From: an uncultured Prevotellaceae bacterium
GTDB taxonomy: Bacteria > Bacteroidota > Bacteroidia > Bacteroidales > Bacteroidaceae
Assembly: GCA_900316315.1 (NCBI GenBank)
Contig: ONCK01000005.1
Coordinates: forward strand, 1-64,000
Direction of reading: 5' to 3'
Length of the DNA stretch: 64,000 nt
In this document: positions 35,726-44,449 of the stretch, one piece after another
Numbering within the stretch: position 1 is the stretch's first letter
Layout: every line of letters starts with the position of its first letter
Program-made: the position numbers and the translations under genes
Notes under the pieces: generated by a model
What the model saw: the letters and a program-made list of their open reading frames with translations, nothing else
What the model was told of the DNA's origin: nothing
The model's database searches: none

Positions 35726-36520
35726 CTATACAGACACCTGTCCGGCGATATGAGGCCAGGGGTTGTAGTCCGTGAGCTCGAAGTCCTCGTACTTGAAGTC
35801 GAAGATGCTCTTGACATCAGGATTGAGGTGCATGTGAGGCAACGGGCGCGGCTCACGCGTAAGCTGAAGCTTAACTTGATCGAGGTGATTGAGGTAAATG
35901 TGGGCGTCACCCATCGTGTGGACAAAATCGCCCGCCTTAAGGCCTGTCACTTGAGCCATCATCTGAAGCAGCAAAGCATAGGAAGCAATATTGAAGGGAA
36001 CTCCAAGGAAGGTATCAGCGCTCCGCTGATAGAGCTGAAGGCTGAGACGGCCGTCTGCCACGTAAAATTGGAAGAGCGTATGGCATGGAGGCAGTGCCAT
36101 CTGGTCAACCTCTGCAGGATTCCAGGCAGATACGATCATGCGGCGGGAGTCTGGATGTGTCTTTATAAGGTCTACGACCCTTTGGATCTGATCAATGGTC
36201 CCGCCATGGTAATCTGGCCATGAACGCCACTGATGTCCGTAGATTGGGCCGAGTTCGCCGTTGGCATCAGCCCATTCGTTCCAGATACGGACGCCGTGCT
36301 CCTGCAGATAATGTACGTTGGTGTCACCTTTGAGGAACCACAAGAGTTCATAAATGATAGACTTAAGATGAAGTTTCTTGGTCGTAAGAAGGGGGAAGCC
36401 GTCTTCTAGATTAAATCGCATCTGATGACCAAATATACTAATGGTACCTGTGCCAGTACGATCAGTCTTCTGAGTACCTTCGGTGAGGATGCGGTTGAGA
36501 AGATTGAGATATTGTTTCAT
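35726..36520 (-). CDS. thyA: Thymidylate synthase
   Basis: A 264-residue enzyme making dTMP from dUMP with methylene-THF. The catalytic Cys is in [12 protein letters not shown]; the nearby [16 protein letters not shown] holds the dUMP-phosphate Arg pair, and [20 protein letters not shown] and [15 protein letters not shown] are classic ThyA blocks. Size is as in E. coli. It stands between a membrane-protein gene (20 bases downstream of that gene's... reverse-strand start side) and folA, all read on the minus strand, so a three-gene transcript starting at the membrane protein or thyA is likely. Confidence 0.97.
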   Translation of the reverse strand: MKQYLNLLNRILTEGTQKTDRTGTGTISIFGHQMRFNLEDGFPLLTTKKLHLKSIIYELLWFLKGDTNVHYLQEHGVRIWNEWADANGELGPIYGHQWRSWPDYHGGTIDQIQRVVDLIKTHPDSRRMIVSAWNPAEVDQMALPPCHTLFQFYVADGRLSLQLYQRSADTFLGVPFNIASYALLLQMMAQVTGLKAGDFVHTMGDAHIYLNHLDQVKLQLTREPRPLPHMHLNPDVKSIFDFKYEDFELTDYNPWPHIAGQVSV

Positions 36521-36540
36521 AATAGAATGAGGTTTTATTT

Positions 36541-37197
36541 TTATTCGTCCCGTCTATCGTTTTGTTGGTCACGACATGCCATATAGTACTTGACTGCGTA
36601 GACGATTACGAGGAGGAGTCCTACAGCGAGCAAGAGGTGCCAGTCGTAGTAGTAGGAGACAGCTGCAAGGCCGAGTCCGAGTGCTATGCGTACGACGGCG
36701 CGGTCCTTTACCTGCTTTGGATTAAGCGCTACTGGCTGTTGCATTCCTCGAGGCAAAGGCTGATCCGCAGCAGGCATCGACGGACTTCCCTGCCAGCTAG
36801 TACGTCGGCGTCGTCTGTCGCGCATAAGTAGATAGATGATGACGCCTATGCAGATGAATGGGAAAAGAATGACAACCACGATGAGCAGCAGATACCATAT
36901 TATCATCAGCAAGCCTCCGCCCTCCAGCAAGTTTAGAAAGAACTGCCCGGAATGTCCGTCAAAAAAAGTCTTATCAATAAATGTACTCTCTTCATCTGCA
37001 TCAGCATCAGCCTTGGCGGACGAGCTCCGCGAGGAAGCCGAAACCAAAGTGTCCTCTCCGGCGCTGTCATCCGTCGTATCGCTGACCACCGTGATGGCCG
37101 TTGACTTGCCAGCAGACGCCGGGCTATGATGACTGGCAGCCTGGCTACCGGCCACTGATCCGAGTAGCAGCAAGAAACATAAGATATATCTGCGCAT
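36541..37197 (-). CDS. Membrane protein of unknown function
   Basis: The start chosen is Met 37197 ([20 protein letters not shown], a signal peptide); the longer frame to 37332 adds non-conserved-looking sequence. The 218-residue product has a Ser/Asp/Ala-rich periplasmic stretch (about 25-75), a strong hydrophobic block ([30 protein letters not shown], about 95-125), a basic RDRRRRR turn, and a C-terminal hydrophobic pair ([32 protein letters not shown]). No family recognised. It ends 20 bases before thyA on the same strand. Confidence 0.75.
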   Translation of the reverse strand: MRRYILCFLLLLGSVAGSQAASHHSPASAGKSTAITVVSDTTDDSAGEDTLVSASSRSSSAKADADADEESTFIDKTFFDGHSGQFFLNLLEGGGLLMIIWYLLLIVVVILFPFICIGVIIYLLMRDRRRRRTSWQGSPSMPAADQPLPRGMQQPVALNPKQVKDRAVVRIALGLGLAAVSYYYDWHLLLAVGLLLVIVYAVKYYMACRDQQNDRRDE

Positions 37198-37379
37198 AGT
37201 GTCAATGTGTATCGCCGCCGCGCCGCTTTTCACCGCTATACAACCGGCATGGGCAACCGGGACACAGCATCTGAAAGCTACGGGTATTGTATTGCAAAGA
37301 TACGAGTTTGTGTCTGAAAAACAGGGCCACAAATCTGATTTTTATTTTGTACAGTGTGCTCTGACTGAAATCTCTTGCT

Positions 37380-37387
37380 TAACTTTG
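37380..37387 (+). promoter_or_regulatory. Promoter -7 box of the RNA methyltransferase gene
   Basis: TAACTTTG followed by CACAG, 38 bases before ATG 37426. Because it lies after the in-frame ATG at 37375, it supports the later start. No clear -33 box at the right spacing. Confidence 0.6.
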
Positions 37388-37425
37388 CACAGCCGACACC
37401 CCAGCGGCTAAGCAAGATATCTAAT

Positions 37426-38856
37426 ATGGTACAACTGCCCAAAGCTTTCATCCAGGCCATGACCGGGCTGCTCGGTCCAGCCGACTGCCAAGCATTCTCC
37501 GACGCTTTGCAAGAGGACGCTGCCGTCTCCTTTCGCCCCAACGGGCGTAAGGGCTTCCGCGCTGCCGACGGTCTGTCACCTGTCGCGTGGTCGAGTCTGG
37601 GATACTACTTGTCCGGCCGGCCGGCCTTCACCTACGACCCCCTGCTACACGCCGGCGCTTACTACGTCCAGGAGGCGTCGTCGATGGCCATCGAGCAGGC
37701 GTTGCAAGCACTTTCCTCGGTACCACGACGTGTGCTCGATCTCTGCGCTTCTCCGGGCGGCAAATCCACACTACTGCGCTCGCTTCTGCCCGACGGCACC
37801 CTGCTCGTCAGCAACGAACCATTGACTCAGCGCGCTCAGGTATTGGCAGAAAACATGCAGAAGTGGGGCCATCCTGACTGTCTTGTTACCACCGATTATC
37901 CCCGCGACTTCGGCGCACTGGGCGGATATTTTGATCTCATTGCCGTTGACGCGCCCTGCTCAGGCGAGGGCATGTTTCGCAAGGACAATCCTGCTCTCGA
38001 TTTGTGGAGCCCTGCCAATGTCCGGACCTGCGCCCAGAGGCAGCGGGAGATACTTAGTGATGTATGGCCAGCCTTACGCGAAGGCGGACATCTGGTCTAT
38101 AGCACCTGCACTTACAATTTGGAAGAAAACGAGCTCAATGTCGATTGGATCTGCCGCCATCTGGGTGCAGAGACTATAGCTCTCGACATTGATCCGTCAT
38201 GGGGTATCATCGGCAATCTCGCACGCCAGCCTCACCACGTCTACCACTTTATGCCTCACAAGACACGTGGTGAAGGCTTCTTCTTTGCTCTCCTTCGCAA
38301 GACCTCTCCTGCCCCCGACGCTGTCAGACCCGGAAAAGTCAAAGCCAAGTTTAGAAACACATCAAGCGTCCCCATCATTACCAAGCTCACTCCAGATCTC
38401 CAGCGTCTGCTCAAGAGCGATGTGCAATGGCAGGCACTGACTGTCGCTGATGAGACTTATGCTATACCTGCCAGCATGATTGACGATTTCCGTCTGCTGG
38501 CCGGACGGCTCAATGTCATCTCCGCCGGAGTACCTCTTACCGTCATCCGCGGACACAAGGTCCAGCCTCATCCTGCACTGCCGCTGAGCATTGCAATGGG
38601 TGACAATGCCTTTCCCCGGGCCGAGATCTCAAAGTCACAAGCGCTAGACTATCTACGCCATCAGACCCTCACACTCCCGAGCGGGACACCCCGCGGCTAT
38701 GTCGTCATCACTTATCAAGACACACCTTTAGGCTTAGCCAACAATCTCGGTTCGCGCGCCAACAATCTCTACCCCATGTCCTGGCGTATCCGGAGCGGAT
38801 ACACGCAAGAGTGGGACAATAAATTTTGCACGAGAATTACGGACACTAAGTCTTGA
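37426..38856 (+). CDS. NOL1/NOP2/Sun-family RNA (cytosine-5) methyltransferase
   Basis: A 476-residue SAM-dependent rRNA or tRNA methyltransferase of the RsmF type. The start at Met 37426 (MVQLPKAFIQAMTG) follows from the promoter. Motifs: VLDLCASPGGKSTLLRSLL (SAM site, about 101-119), LIAVDAPCSGEGMFRKD with the release Cys, and LVYSTCTYNLEENE with the catalytic Cys. The C-terminal part (about 310-470) contains an RsmF-like RNA-binding extension with RGHKVQPHPALPLS and PRGYVVITYQDTPLGLANNLGSRANNLYP. The target base is not known from sequence; RsmF acts on 16S C1407. Confidence 0.92.
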   Translation: MVQLPKAFIQAMTGLLGPADCQAFSDALQEDAAVSFRPNGRKGFRAADGLSPVAWSSLGYYLSGRPAFTYDPLLHAGAYYVQEASSMAIEQALQALSSVPRRVLDLCASPGGKSTLLRSLLPDGTLLVSNEPLTQRAQVLAENMQKWGHPDCLVTTDYPRDFGALGGYFDLIAVDAPCSGEGMFRKDNPALDLWSPANVRTCAQRQREILSDVWPALREGGHLVYSTCTYNLEENELNVDWICRHLGAETIALDIDPSWGIIGNLARQPHHVYHFMPHKTRGEGFFFALLRKTSPAPDAVRPGKVKAKFRNTSSVPIITKLTPDLQRLLKSDVQWQALTVADETYAIPASMIDDFRLLAGRLNVISAGVPLTVIRGHKVQPHPALPLSIAMGDNAFPRAEISKSQALDYLRHQTLTLPSGTPRGYVVITYQDTPLGLANNLGSRANNLYPMSWRIRSGYTQEWDNKFCTRITDTKS

Positions 38857-39042
38857 TTTCTCAAGAGTCAATTCCCTGCAGAACTTCGGCCCTTCTATTT
38901 CGCTATTAATCTTTAGAAAAAAATCCTTTTCCTCTCACGCTTCTCTCCGTTTGTTAGCATCGTAGAGCAAGCCAGGCCCACTTCTCGCACTTTCGTATAC
39001 GTAACTCTAAACAAGTTACTCCCGTTCGGGATAGGGAGAAAA

Positions 39043-39092
39043 GAAAATTGCATTTCCTTTTTCCCCTATCCTCTCACTTATTCGTAACTTTG
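39043..39092 (+). promoter_or_regulatory. MATE-gene promoter with shared upstream block
   Basis: TAACTTTG (39085-39092) preceded by CTTATTCG and TTGCATTTCCTTTTTCCCC. The block matches those of ffh and mmdA. The rest of 38857-39042 holds no gene. Confidence 0.75.
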
Positions 39093-39117
39093 CACAACGA
39101 AAAGCAAATATTTTTTC

Positions 39118-40476
39118 ATGCTTGCCAATTCATCCATCACTGAGCTCGGGACGCGCCCCGTCGGCAGTCTGCTGATCAAGTACGCCACGCCCGCCGTCAT
39201 CGCTATGACAGCCTCGTCGCTCTACAACATCGTCGACGCCATCTTCATCGGTCAGGGAGTGGGAGCACTGGCAATCGCCGGAGTATCGCTGAGCTTCCCT
39301 GTGATGCAGCTCACAGCTGCCTTTGGCTCTATGATCGGCGTGGGCGCTTCGACACTCCTGAGCGTCAAGCTCGGCGAACGCGACTATGAGACAGCACGCA
39401 AGATCTTGGGCAATGTTGTCATGCTCAACATCATCATGGGTGTCGTCATCGGTCTCCTGATGCTGGCATTCATCAATCCCATCCTCTTCTTCTTCGGTGC
39501 CAGTCAGGCTACGGTAAGCTATGCCCGCCAATTTATGACAGTCATTCTGGTTGGCAACGTCATCACTCACCTCTACATGGGCCTCAACGCCCTCCTGCGC
39601 GCTGCGGGTCACCCCCGAGAGGCAATGATTGCCACTATACTGACTGTAACCGTCAATATAGTGCTTGCTCCGCTCTTTATCTACGCCTTTAAGTGGGGTA
39701 TCTCGGGCGCCGCGCTGGCTACTGTCTTATCTCAGACGGTAGTACTATTGTGGCAGATCCGTATCTTCAGCAATCCTAAAGAGTTCATCCACTTCGAGAG
39801 AGGTACCTACCATCTCAACCGTCGCATCGTGATCAATTCGATTGGCATCGGCATGTCACCCTTTCTGATGAATCTCTGCGGATGTCTGGTCACTGTATTC
39901 TTCAACTGGAGTCTGACCCACTACGGCAACGACCTGGAAGTAGCCACCTACGGCATTACCAACCGTCTTGCTTTCTTGTTTGCCATGATTGTCGTAGGCC
40001 TCAATCAGGGCATGCAGCCTATTGCCGGCTACAACTATGGTGCCCGCCACTATGGGCGGCTCAGACAGATACTCATCCGTACCAATCTCATCGCCACCGC
40101 AGTCATGCTCATCGGATTTACACTGGCAGCAGCCTTCCCGCGCCTTGCCGCCCGCGCCTTCACCACTGATCAGCAGCTTATCTCCCGCTCTGTGTGGGCT
40201 ATCCGAGTCACATTCGTCACCTTCCCCATCATCGGATTTCAGATGGTGACAACGAGCTTCTTCCAGTGCATCGGCAAGGTCAAGATCAGCATCTTCCTGT
40301 CTCTGACCCGCCAGCTCATATTTCTGCTGCCGCTGGTGTACATACTGCCACGGTTTTTCGGACTCAACGGCGTCTGGTACGCCATGCCCTGCTCCGATCT
40401 GCTCTCTACCCTCCTCACCGGCGTAGCCCTAATCTACGCCTTGCATCGATTTAAATCTGACAATCAAATATCTTAA
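39118..40476 (+). CDS. MATE-family multidrug/Na+ efflux protein
   Basis: A 452-residue inner-membrane exporter with twelve predicted segments in two similar halves. The start ELGTRPVGSLLIKYATPAVIAMTASSLYNIVDAIFIGQGVGALAIAGVSLSFP is typical of the DinF/NorM-like branch, and the second half has the NQGMQPIAGYNYGAR signature. Such proteins expel cationic drugs or metabolites in exchange for Na+ or H+. The next gene starts 3 bases on, so the two are tightly coupled. Confidence 0.93.
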   Translation: MLANSSITELGTRPVGSLLIKYATPAVIAMTASSLYNIVDAIFIGQGVGALAIAGVSLSFPVMQLTAAFGSMIGVGASTLLSVKLGERDYETARKILGNVVMLNIIMGVVIGLLMLAFINPILFFFGASQATVSYARQFMTVILVGNVITHLYMGLNALLRAAGHPREAMIATILTVTVNIVLAPLFIYAFKWGISGAALATVLSQTVVLLWQIRIFSNPKEFIHFERGTYHLNRRIVINSIGIGMSPFLMNLCGCLVTVFFNWSLTHYGNDLEVATYGITNRLAFLFAMIVVGLNQGMQPIAGYNYGARHYGRLRQILIRTNLIATAVMLIGFTLAAAFPRLAARAFTTDQQLISRSVWAIRVTFVTFPIIGFQMVTTSFFQCIGKVKISIFLSLTRQLIFLLPLVYILPRFFGLNGVWYAMPCSDLLSTLLTGVALIYALHRFKSDNQIS

Positions 40477-40479
40477 GCC

Positions 40480-41106
40480 ATGCCTCAGACACACTATGCC
40501 ATAGCCCTCGGCCGCCAGCTCGGAAGTGGCGGCAGCGAAGTCGCCAAATATCTCAGCCAGCAGCTCAACTTCACCTACTACGACCGCAACCTACTCAACG
40601 CAGCTGCCGAAAAGAGCGGATACAGCAGTGATATTTTCGAGCGAAGCGATGAGGAGAAGAGCAGCGTACACTCCTTCCTGACCAACTTCATCCCTTTTCT
40701 GGGCACAGGAGACTACTATGGTAATCCCGTAGACGAGGATGCGCTCTTCCGCATCCTCAGTGAGACTATCAGAGGTATTGCCGAGGAGGAAAACTGTATC
40801 TTCGTCGGCCGATGCGCCGAGTACATCTTGCGCGACCGTCCCAAGCAGTTGGCCAGCATCTTCATCAGTGCGGATACCGAGAGCCGCATTCGCCGTCTCT
40901 GCGAGCGGCGCAAGATCAAGCCCGAGCATGCTCGCAAGCTCATCATCACCAACGACAAGCGCAGAGCAGCATTTCACGACTTCTACAGCACCCGCCAGTG
41001 GGGACGCGCCGCGACCTACGACATCTGCCTCAACTCCTCCCGCCTCGGCATGGAGGAAACCAAGCACTTCGCCCTCGAGTATATCAAACGCAGATTTAAT
41101 CTCTAG
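40480..41106 (+). CDS. Cytidylate kinase-like family protein
   Basis: A 208-residue P-loop kinase with IALGRQLGSGGSEVAKYLSQQL at the N-terminus (GRQLGSGGSE is the P-loop), FTYYDRNLLNAAAEKSG, and the later CIFVGRCAEYILRDRP and RLCERRKIKPEHA. It belongs to the AAA_26 or cytidylate-kinase-like group and is distinct from the true Cmk at 58171. Substrate is unknown. Adjacent MATE and this kinase often occur together in Bacteroidales, which hints at a linked but undefined task. The next gene starts 3 bases after its stop. Confidence 0.88.
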   Translation: MPQTHYAIALGRQLGSGGSEVAKYLSQQLNFTYYDRNLLNAAAEKSGYSSDIFERSDEEKSSVHSFLTNFIPFLGTGDYYGNPVDEDALFRILSETIRGIAEEENCIFVGRCAEYILRDRPKQLASIFISADTESRIRRLCERRKIKPEHARKLIITNDKRRAAFHDFYSTRQWGRAATYDICLNSSRLGMEETKHFALEYIKRRFNL

Positions 41107-41109
41107 CCT

Positions 41110-41598
41110 ATGACCCGCATCGGACTGCTCTCAGATACCCACGGCTACTGGGACCAACGCTACGAGCACTACTTTGCCAATGTCGACGAGATATGGCATG
41201 CCGGCGACATCGGTTCCATGGAGGTAGCCGAGCGTCTCGAAGCCCTTCACCCCCTCATGGCCGTCCACGGCAATATCGACGGAGGCGACTTGAGGCGTCT
41301 CTATCCCGAAACTCTGAGATGGAGATGCGAGGAAGTAGAGGTTCTGATGAAGCATATCGGCGGCCATCCCGGATGCTACGACCGCAGCATCGCAGCCACG
41401 CTCTTTGCCTCGCCGCCTCAGCTCTTCATCAGCGGACACAGCCATATACTCAAGGTGGAGTATGACAAGCGTCTACGACTCCTCCATATCAACCCCGGCG
41501 CTGCCGGCATACAGGGCTGGCAGCGGCAACGTACCCTCGTACGCTTCTCCATTGAGGGTCACGATATCAAGGATCTGGAAGTCATCGAGCTCAAGTAA
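41110..41598 (+). CDS. YfcE-type metallophosphoesterase
   Basis: A 162-residue calcineurin-like phosphodiesterase. Metal ligands are visible: LLSDTHGYW (DXH), EIWHAGDIGS (GDXXD-like position), VHGNIDG (GNXD) and the terminal ISGHSHILKV (GHSH). The size fits the YfcE/MJ0936 group, which hydrolyses phosphodiesters of unknown natural substrate. It is third in a three-gene operon with the MATE and kinase-like genes, spaced 3 bases each. Confidence 0.92.
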   Translation: MTRIGLLSDTHGYWDQRYEHYFANVDEIWHAGDIGSMEVAERLEALHPLMAVHGNIDGGDLRRLYPETLRWRCEEVEVLMKHIGGHPGCYDRSIAATLFASPPQLFISGHSHILKVEYDKRLRLLHINPGAAGIQGWQRQRTLVRFSIEGHDIKDLEVIELK

Positions 41599-41625
41599 GT
41601 CTCCTTACTTGAACTACCTTCCCAT

Positions 41626-42507
41626 TTACAATATCAGTCCTACCGCCAACAGCAAGCCGTAGAAGAGCATATTGCGGCTCGTAAGGCCGAGCACGCGATT
41701 GAGGGCCTTACCATGGCGTATCACTGACATCTCGCGCCAAGTGCTGACATGGACGGGTATAAAGAACAGCGGAAGCACACAGGCCCATACACGGCCGTGA
41801 ACAAGCAGTATCAGCGTCAGCGCCCATGCTACGAGACCTGTGATGAGATAGTCGTAGCGGCCAAACTTTTCTCCCCACTTGGCAATCAGCGTCACTTTGC
41901 CCGCGGCGCAGTCAGTGTCGCGGTCGCGATAGTTGTTGACAATGAGCAGCAAGTCTATCACCACGCCACTGCACAGCGAGGCTACGACTGCATCGCCAGT
42001 GACCAACCCCGCCTGTACATAGTAGGTACCGCATACCGGTACCAACCCGAAGAAGACCAGCACAAGCAGATCTCCCAGTCCCAGATAGCTGAGCAGGGTC
42101 GTATAGAGGAAGGCAAAAATTACACAGGCCAGACCCACCAATATCAATATGGGACTTGAGAAATACAAGATCAGACATCCCAGTCCACAGGCCAAGGCTA
42201 TCGTGACCACAATGCCCGCCTTCATACGGTCTGGACTGATCCACCCTTGCGCACAAGCCCTCTGCGGTCCCAGACGATCGGCTCCGTCGGTGCCGCGCAG
42301 ATAGTCATAGAGATCATTGATGAAGTTGGCTGCTATTTGCATCAGCATTGCAAATGCCAGACAGATAAGTGCCTGCCACAAGCCAAACCTGCCATCGCTC
42401 CATGCCAGAGCTGTACCAATCAGCACTGGGATGACAGCTCCTGTCAGCGTCTTCGGGCGGGCGGCAAGCACCCAAGCGCGTACCGAATTCTGTTTTACGT
42501 CGTCCAT
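41626..42507 (-). CDS. menA: 1,4-dihydroxy-2-naphthoate polyprenyltransferase
   Basis: A 293-residue inner-membrane enzyme of menaquinone synthesis that attaches the prenyl chain to DHNA. It belongs to the UbiA superfamily, with the Asp-rich FINDLYDYLRGTDGADRLGP for Mg-diphosphate binding, the second motif NNYRDRDTDCAAGKVTLIAKWGEKFG, and about eight membrane segments. The start VRAWVLAARPKTLTGAVIPVLIGTALAW is characteristic. It converges with the phosphodiesterase gene; a TACCTTTG on the minus strand at 42522-42515 is a likely promoter. Confidence 0.95.
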   Translation of the reverse strand: MDDVKQNSVRAWVLAARPKTLTGAVIPVLIGTALAWSDGRFGLWQALICLAFAMLMQIAANFINDLYDYLRGTDGADRLGPQRACAQGWISPDRMKAGIVVTIALACGLGCLILYFSSPILILVGLACVIFAFLYTTLLSYLGLGDLLVLVFFGLVPVCGTYYVQAGLVTGDAVVASLCSGVVIDLLLIVNNYRDRDTDCAAGKVTLIAKWGEKFGRYDYLITGLVAWALTLILLVHGRVWACVLPLFFIPVHVSTWREMSVIRHGKALNRVLGLTSRNMLFYGLLLAVGLIL

Positions 42508-43300
42508 AGTACTGCAAAGGTAATACTAAACAGGCGAACTGAGCCCCTCCCAATCCTATCTTTTACACTCATCCGCCCCCAAGCCCGCTCTCCGCCATAC
42601 CCACCATCTGCGCCATACGCCTGAGCGTCGCGTACAGCGTTTATCCTTTCCACACCCTCCAGTCCTGATCCTGACAATGCAGCGTGCTGCACTGAGAGCC
42701 AAGGGTATTGGGTGGAGAAGGCCTTTTTACCTCAAATGAAGAAGCAATAATTATATAAAAAATTTCAGATTCGATTAAAACAACTCGGCATACGCGCTCA
42801 ACAAGTCGCCTTAAATTCTGAACATCTCGCCTTTCATTTTAAACTAGATCCGACCTTGTGCAAAGAGGAAGGCGAGTTGTTCACGTCTGGGAATCAGCGA
42901 GTTAAAAAACTATCGGATTCTATTACAAACAGCTTGATACCCAAGCATCTACAAACGAGATTTTCAGCTTCTCGCCAATTCTTTTGCCTGTGACTTCTTC
43001 CTCTCATCACGTTCGAAAATTTATAATAAAAAAATAACAGTTCCAGCTCAAGAGCCACTTCGCCGTCCCCGACTTCTACCATCTGGGCAATATAAGGGTC
43101 ATCGCCGTATGACGTCCGGCTGATGTGGCATCTACCCCCATTTGTCAACGCTCTGAGGCCGTCAGCGCCCGCATCCTTATTCTTTCAAAAACTCGAAGCC
43201 GCTCCACGACCGTGTCATAAACCGCCCGACTAGCCTCTCGCAGGAGACAGTCAAACATTACAAAAAGAAAAATTTGAACTCCAGTATTGCCACTTCAAAA
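42508..43300. other. Intergenic region before rpmH
   Basis: About 800 bases without a supported gene. It contains copy C of the dispersed element (42740-42890). The frame at 42894-43148 on the minus strand has no recognised content. Confidence 0.5.
42740..42890. repeat. Dispersed intergenic element, diverged copy C
   Basis: AACAAGTCGCCTT (42800-42812) and AAGGCGAGTTGTT (42869-42881) are inverted arms with one mismatch. Inside, AACATCTCGCCTTT repeats the left arm and TTTTAAACTAGATCCGACC is the reverse-oriented counterpart of the inner unit of copies A and B. Upstream it has the same TTATATAA-type AT stretch. Confidence 0.65.
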
Positions 43301-43316
43301 AAAATGTGTACTTTTG
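43287..43316 (+). promoter_or_regulatory. Promoter of rpmH
   Basis: TTG (43287-43289), 19 bases, TACTTTTG (43309-43316), 38 bases before the start codon. Confidence 0.7.
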
Positions 43317-43354
43317 CACGCCGTAACAGCAGAAAACAATAAAAAGATAAGATA

Positions 43355-43510
43355 ATGAAGAGAACATTTCAGCCTCACAACAGGAAGAGAAACAACAAGC
43401 ACGGCTTCCGTCAGCGCATGGCCACCAAGAATGGTCGCAAGGTCTTAGCTATGCGTCGCGCAAAAGGCCGCAAAAAACTTACCGTGAGCAGCGAGCGCCA
43501 CGGCAAGTAG
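43355..43510 (+). CDS. rpmH: Ribosomal protein L34
   Basis: A 51-residue basic protein, [19 protein letters not shown], with [22 protein letters not shown], the invariant core of bL34. It is not next to rnpA or dnaA. Its own promoter and the terminator after it make it a monocistronic unit. Confidence 0.97.
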   Translation: MKRTFQPHNRKRNNKHGFRQRMATKNGRKVLAMRRAKGRKKLTVSSERHGK

Positions 43511-43552
43511 TCAGCTCCTTACCTGAGGGAGATCCCTCCACAACAAGACAGA

Positions 43553-43600
43553 AGAAGTAAGCAATTCCCCACAAGGGAAAAGTCTTACTTCTTTATTTTT
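43553..43600 (+). terminator. Terminator of rpmH
   Basis: AGAAGTAAG (43553-43561) pairs with CTTACTTCT (43584-43592); an inner TTCCC/GGGAA stem adds to it, and TTTATTTTTT follows. Confidence 0.85.
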
Positions 43601-43665
43601 TCCAATCGCCAAGCATTTTGCAGTACCCTAGTCAAAGTATTAAGCACAAAAAATACGTTTCCGAC

Positions 43666-43696
43666 TTGGACATGCCGTCGAAAAGATATACCTTTG
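43666..43696 (+). promoter_or_regulatory. Promoter of the PASTA operon
   Basis: TTG (43666-43668), 20 bases, TACCTTTG (43689-43696). Only six bases separate the -7 box from ATG 43703, which implies a leaderless or nearly leaderless mRNA. Confidence 0.7.
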
Positions 43697-43702
43697 TAAG
43701 AT

Positions 43703-44449
43703 ATGCCACAGACAGCAGACCACAGACCTACACCCAACGCCTCGGGCAGGACCGCCAAAAGGCCTGACGCAGGCAATCAAGTCAGCAAGAAGTCGCTACG
43801 CAACTCCGTAGCCTTCAACCTGCTCTGTGTCTTGGCATGCCTGGCGGCAATCATTATGCTCACCCTCGGAGGCCTGCGTATCTACACTCGCCACGGACAA
43901 GAGATAGAGGTACCCGATCTCAAGGGCATGACGACAGAACAGGCCGTAAGCACACTTGACAAGGCCGGTCTCCAGGCTTGGATTGATGACTCCGTATATT
44001 TCAAGCAACTCCCGCCCAATACCGTTTATGCCCAGAGCATCATGGCTGGATCCAAGGTCAAGGAAGGACGCACAATCCGCCTCACCATCAATACGGCCCA
44101 ACCGCCTACCGTCCCTTTGCCCGATATCGCCGACAACAGCTCTGAGCGCGAGGCTACTATGCGTCTTACCGCCCTCGGTCTCAAGCTCACTGCGCCCGAA
44201 TACATCAAGGGCGAAAAAGACTGGGTCTACGGCGTCAAGGTTGAAGGGCGCAATGTTGCAGCCGGAGCCCGTATCCCCTCCACAGCGAGTGTGACCCTCG
44301 TGGTCGGCGACGGCACTTATTACGATGAAGACGTCGAGCAGATCCAAGGTCTGAGCACCGACGACAGTCTGCAAATCATAGATGATACACCAGAAGAAGA
44401 ATTTAGCCCATCAAGCCATTCCCCCGTCAATGCGCCCTCAGCCTACTGA
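43703..44449 (+). CDS. PASTA-domain membrane protein
   Basis: A 248-residue protein with a basic cytoplasmic start, one membrane segment (SVAFNLLCVLACLAAIIMLTLGGL, about 35-58) and two PASTA repeats in the periplasm: EVPDLKGMTTEQAVSTLDKAGLQAWID and PLPDIADNSSEREATMRLTALGLKLT, each with the V-x-x-G-x-x-I/V end. The tail after about residue 205 is acidic and disordered. PASTA domains bind peptidoglycan in kinases and PBPs; this protein has no catalytic domain. It leads an operon with rluD and ddl, so a cell-wall role is reasonable. Confidence 0.88.
   Translation: MPQTADHRPTPNASGRTAKRPDAGNQVSKKSLRNSVAFNLLCVLACLAAIIMLTLGGLRIYTRHGQEIEVPDLKGMTTEQAVSTLDKAGLQAWIDDSVYFKQLPPNTVYAQSIMAGSKVKEGRTIRLTINTAQPPTVPLPDIADNSSEREATMRLTALGLKLTAPEYIKGEKDWVYGVKVEGRNVAAGARIPSTASVTLVVGDGTYYDEDVEQIQGLSTDDSLQIIDDTPEEEFSPSSHSPVNAPSAY

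Noticed and set aside
42894-43148. Minus-strand frame of 84 codons before rpmH
   Set aside because: No recognisable content, lies next to the dispersed repeat, no promoter in the right place.
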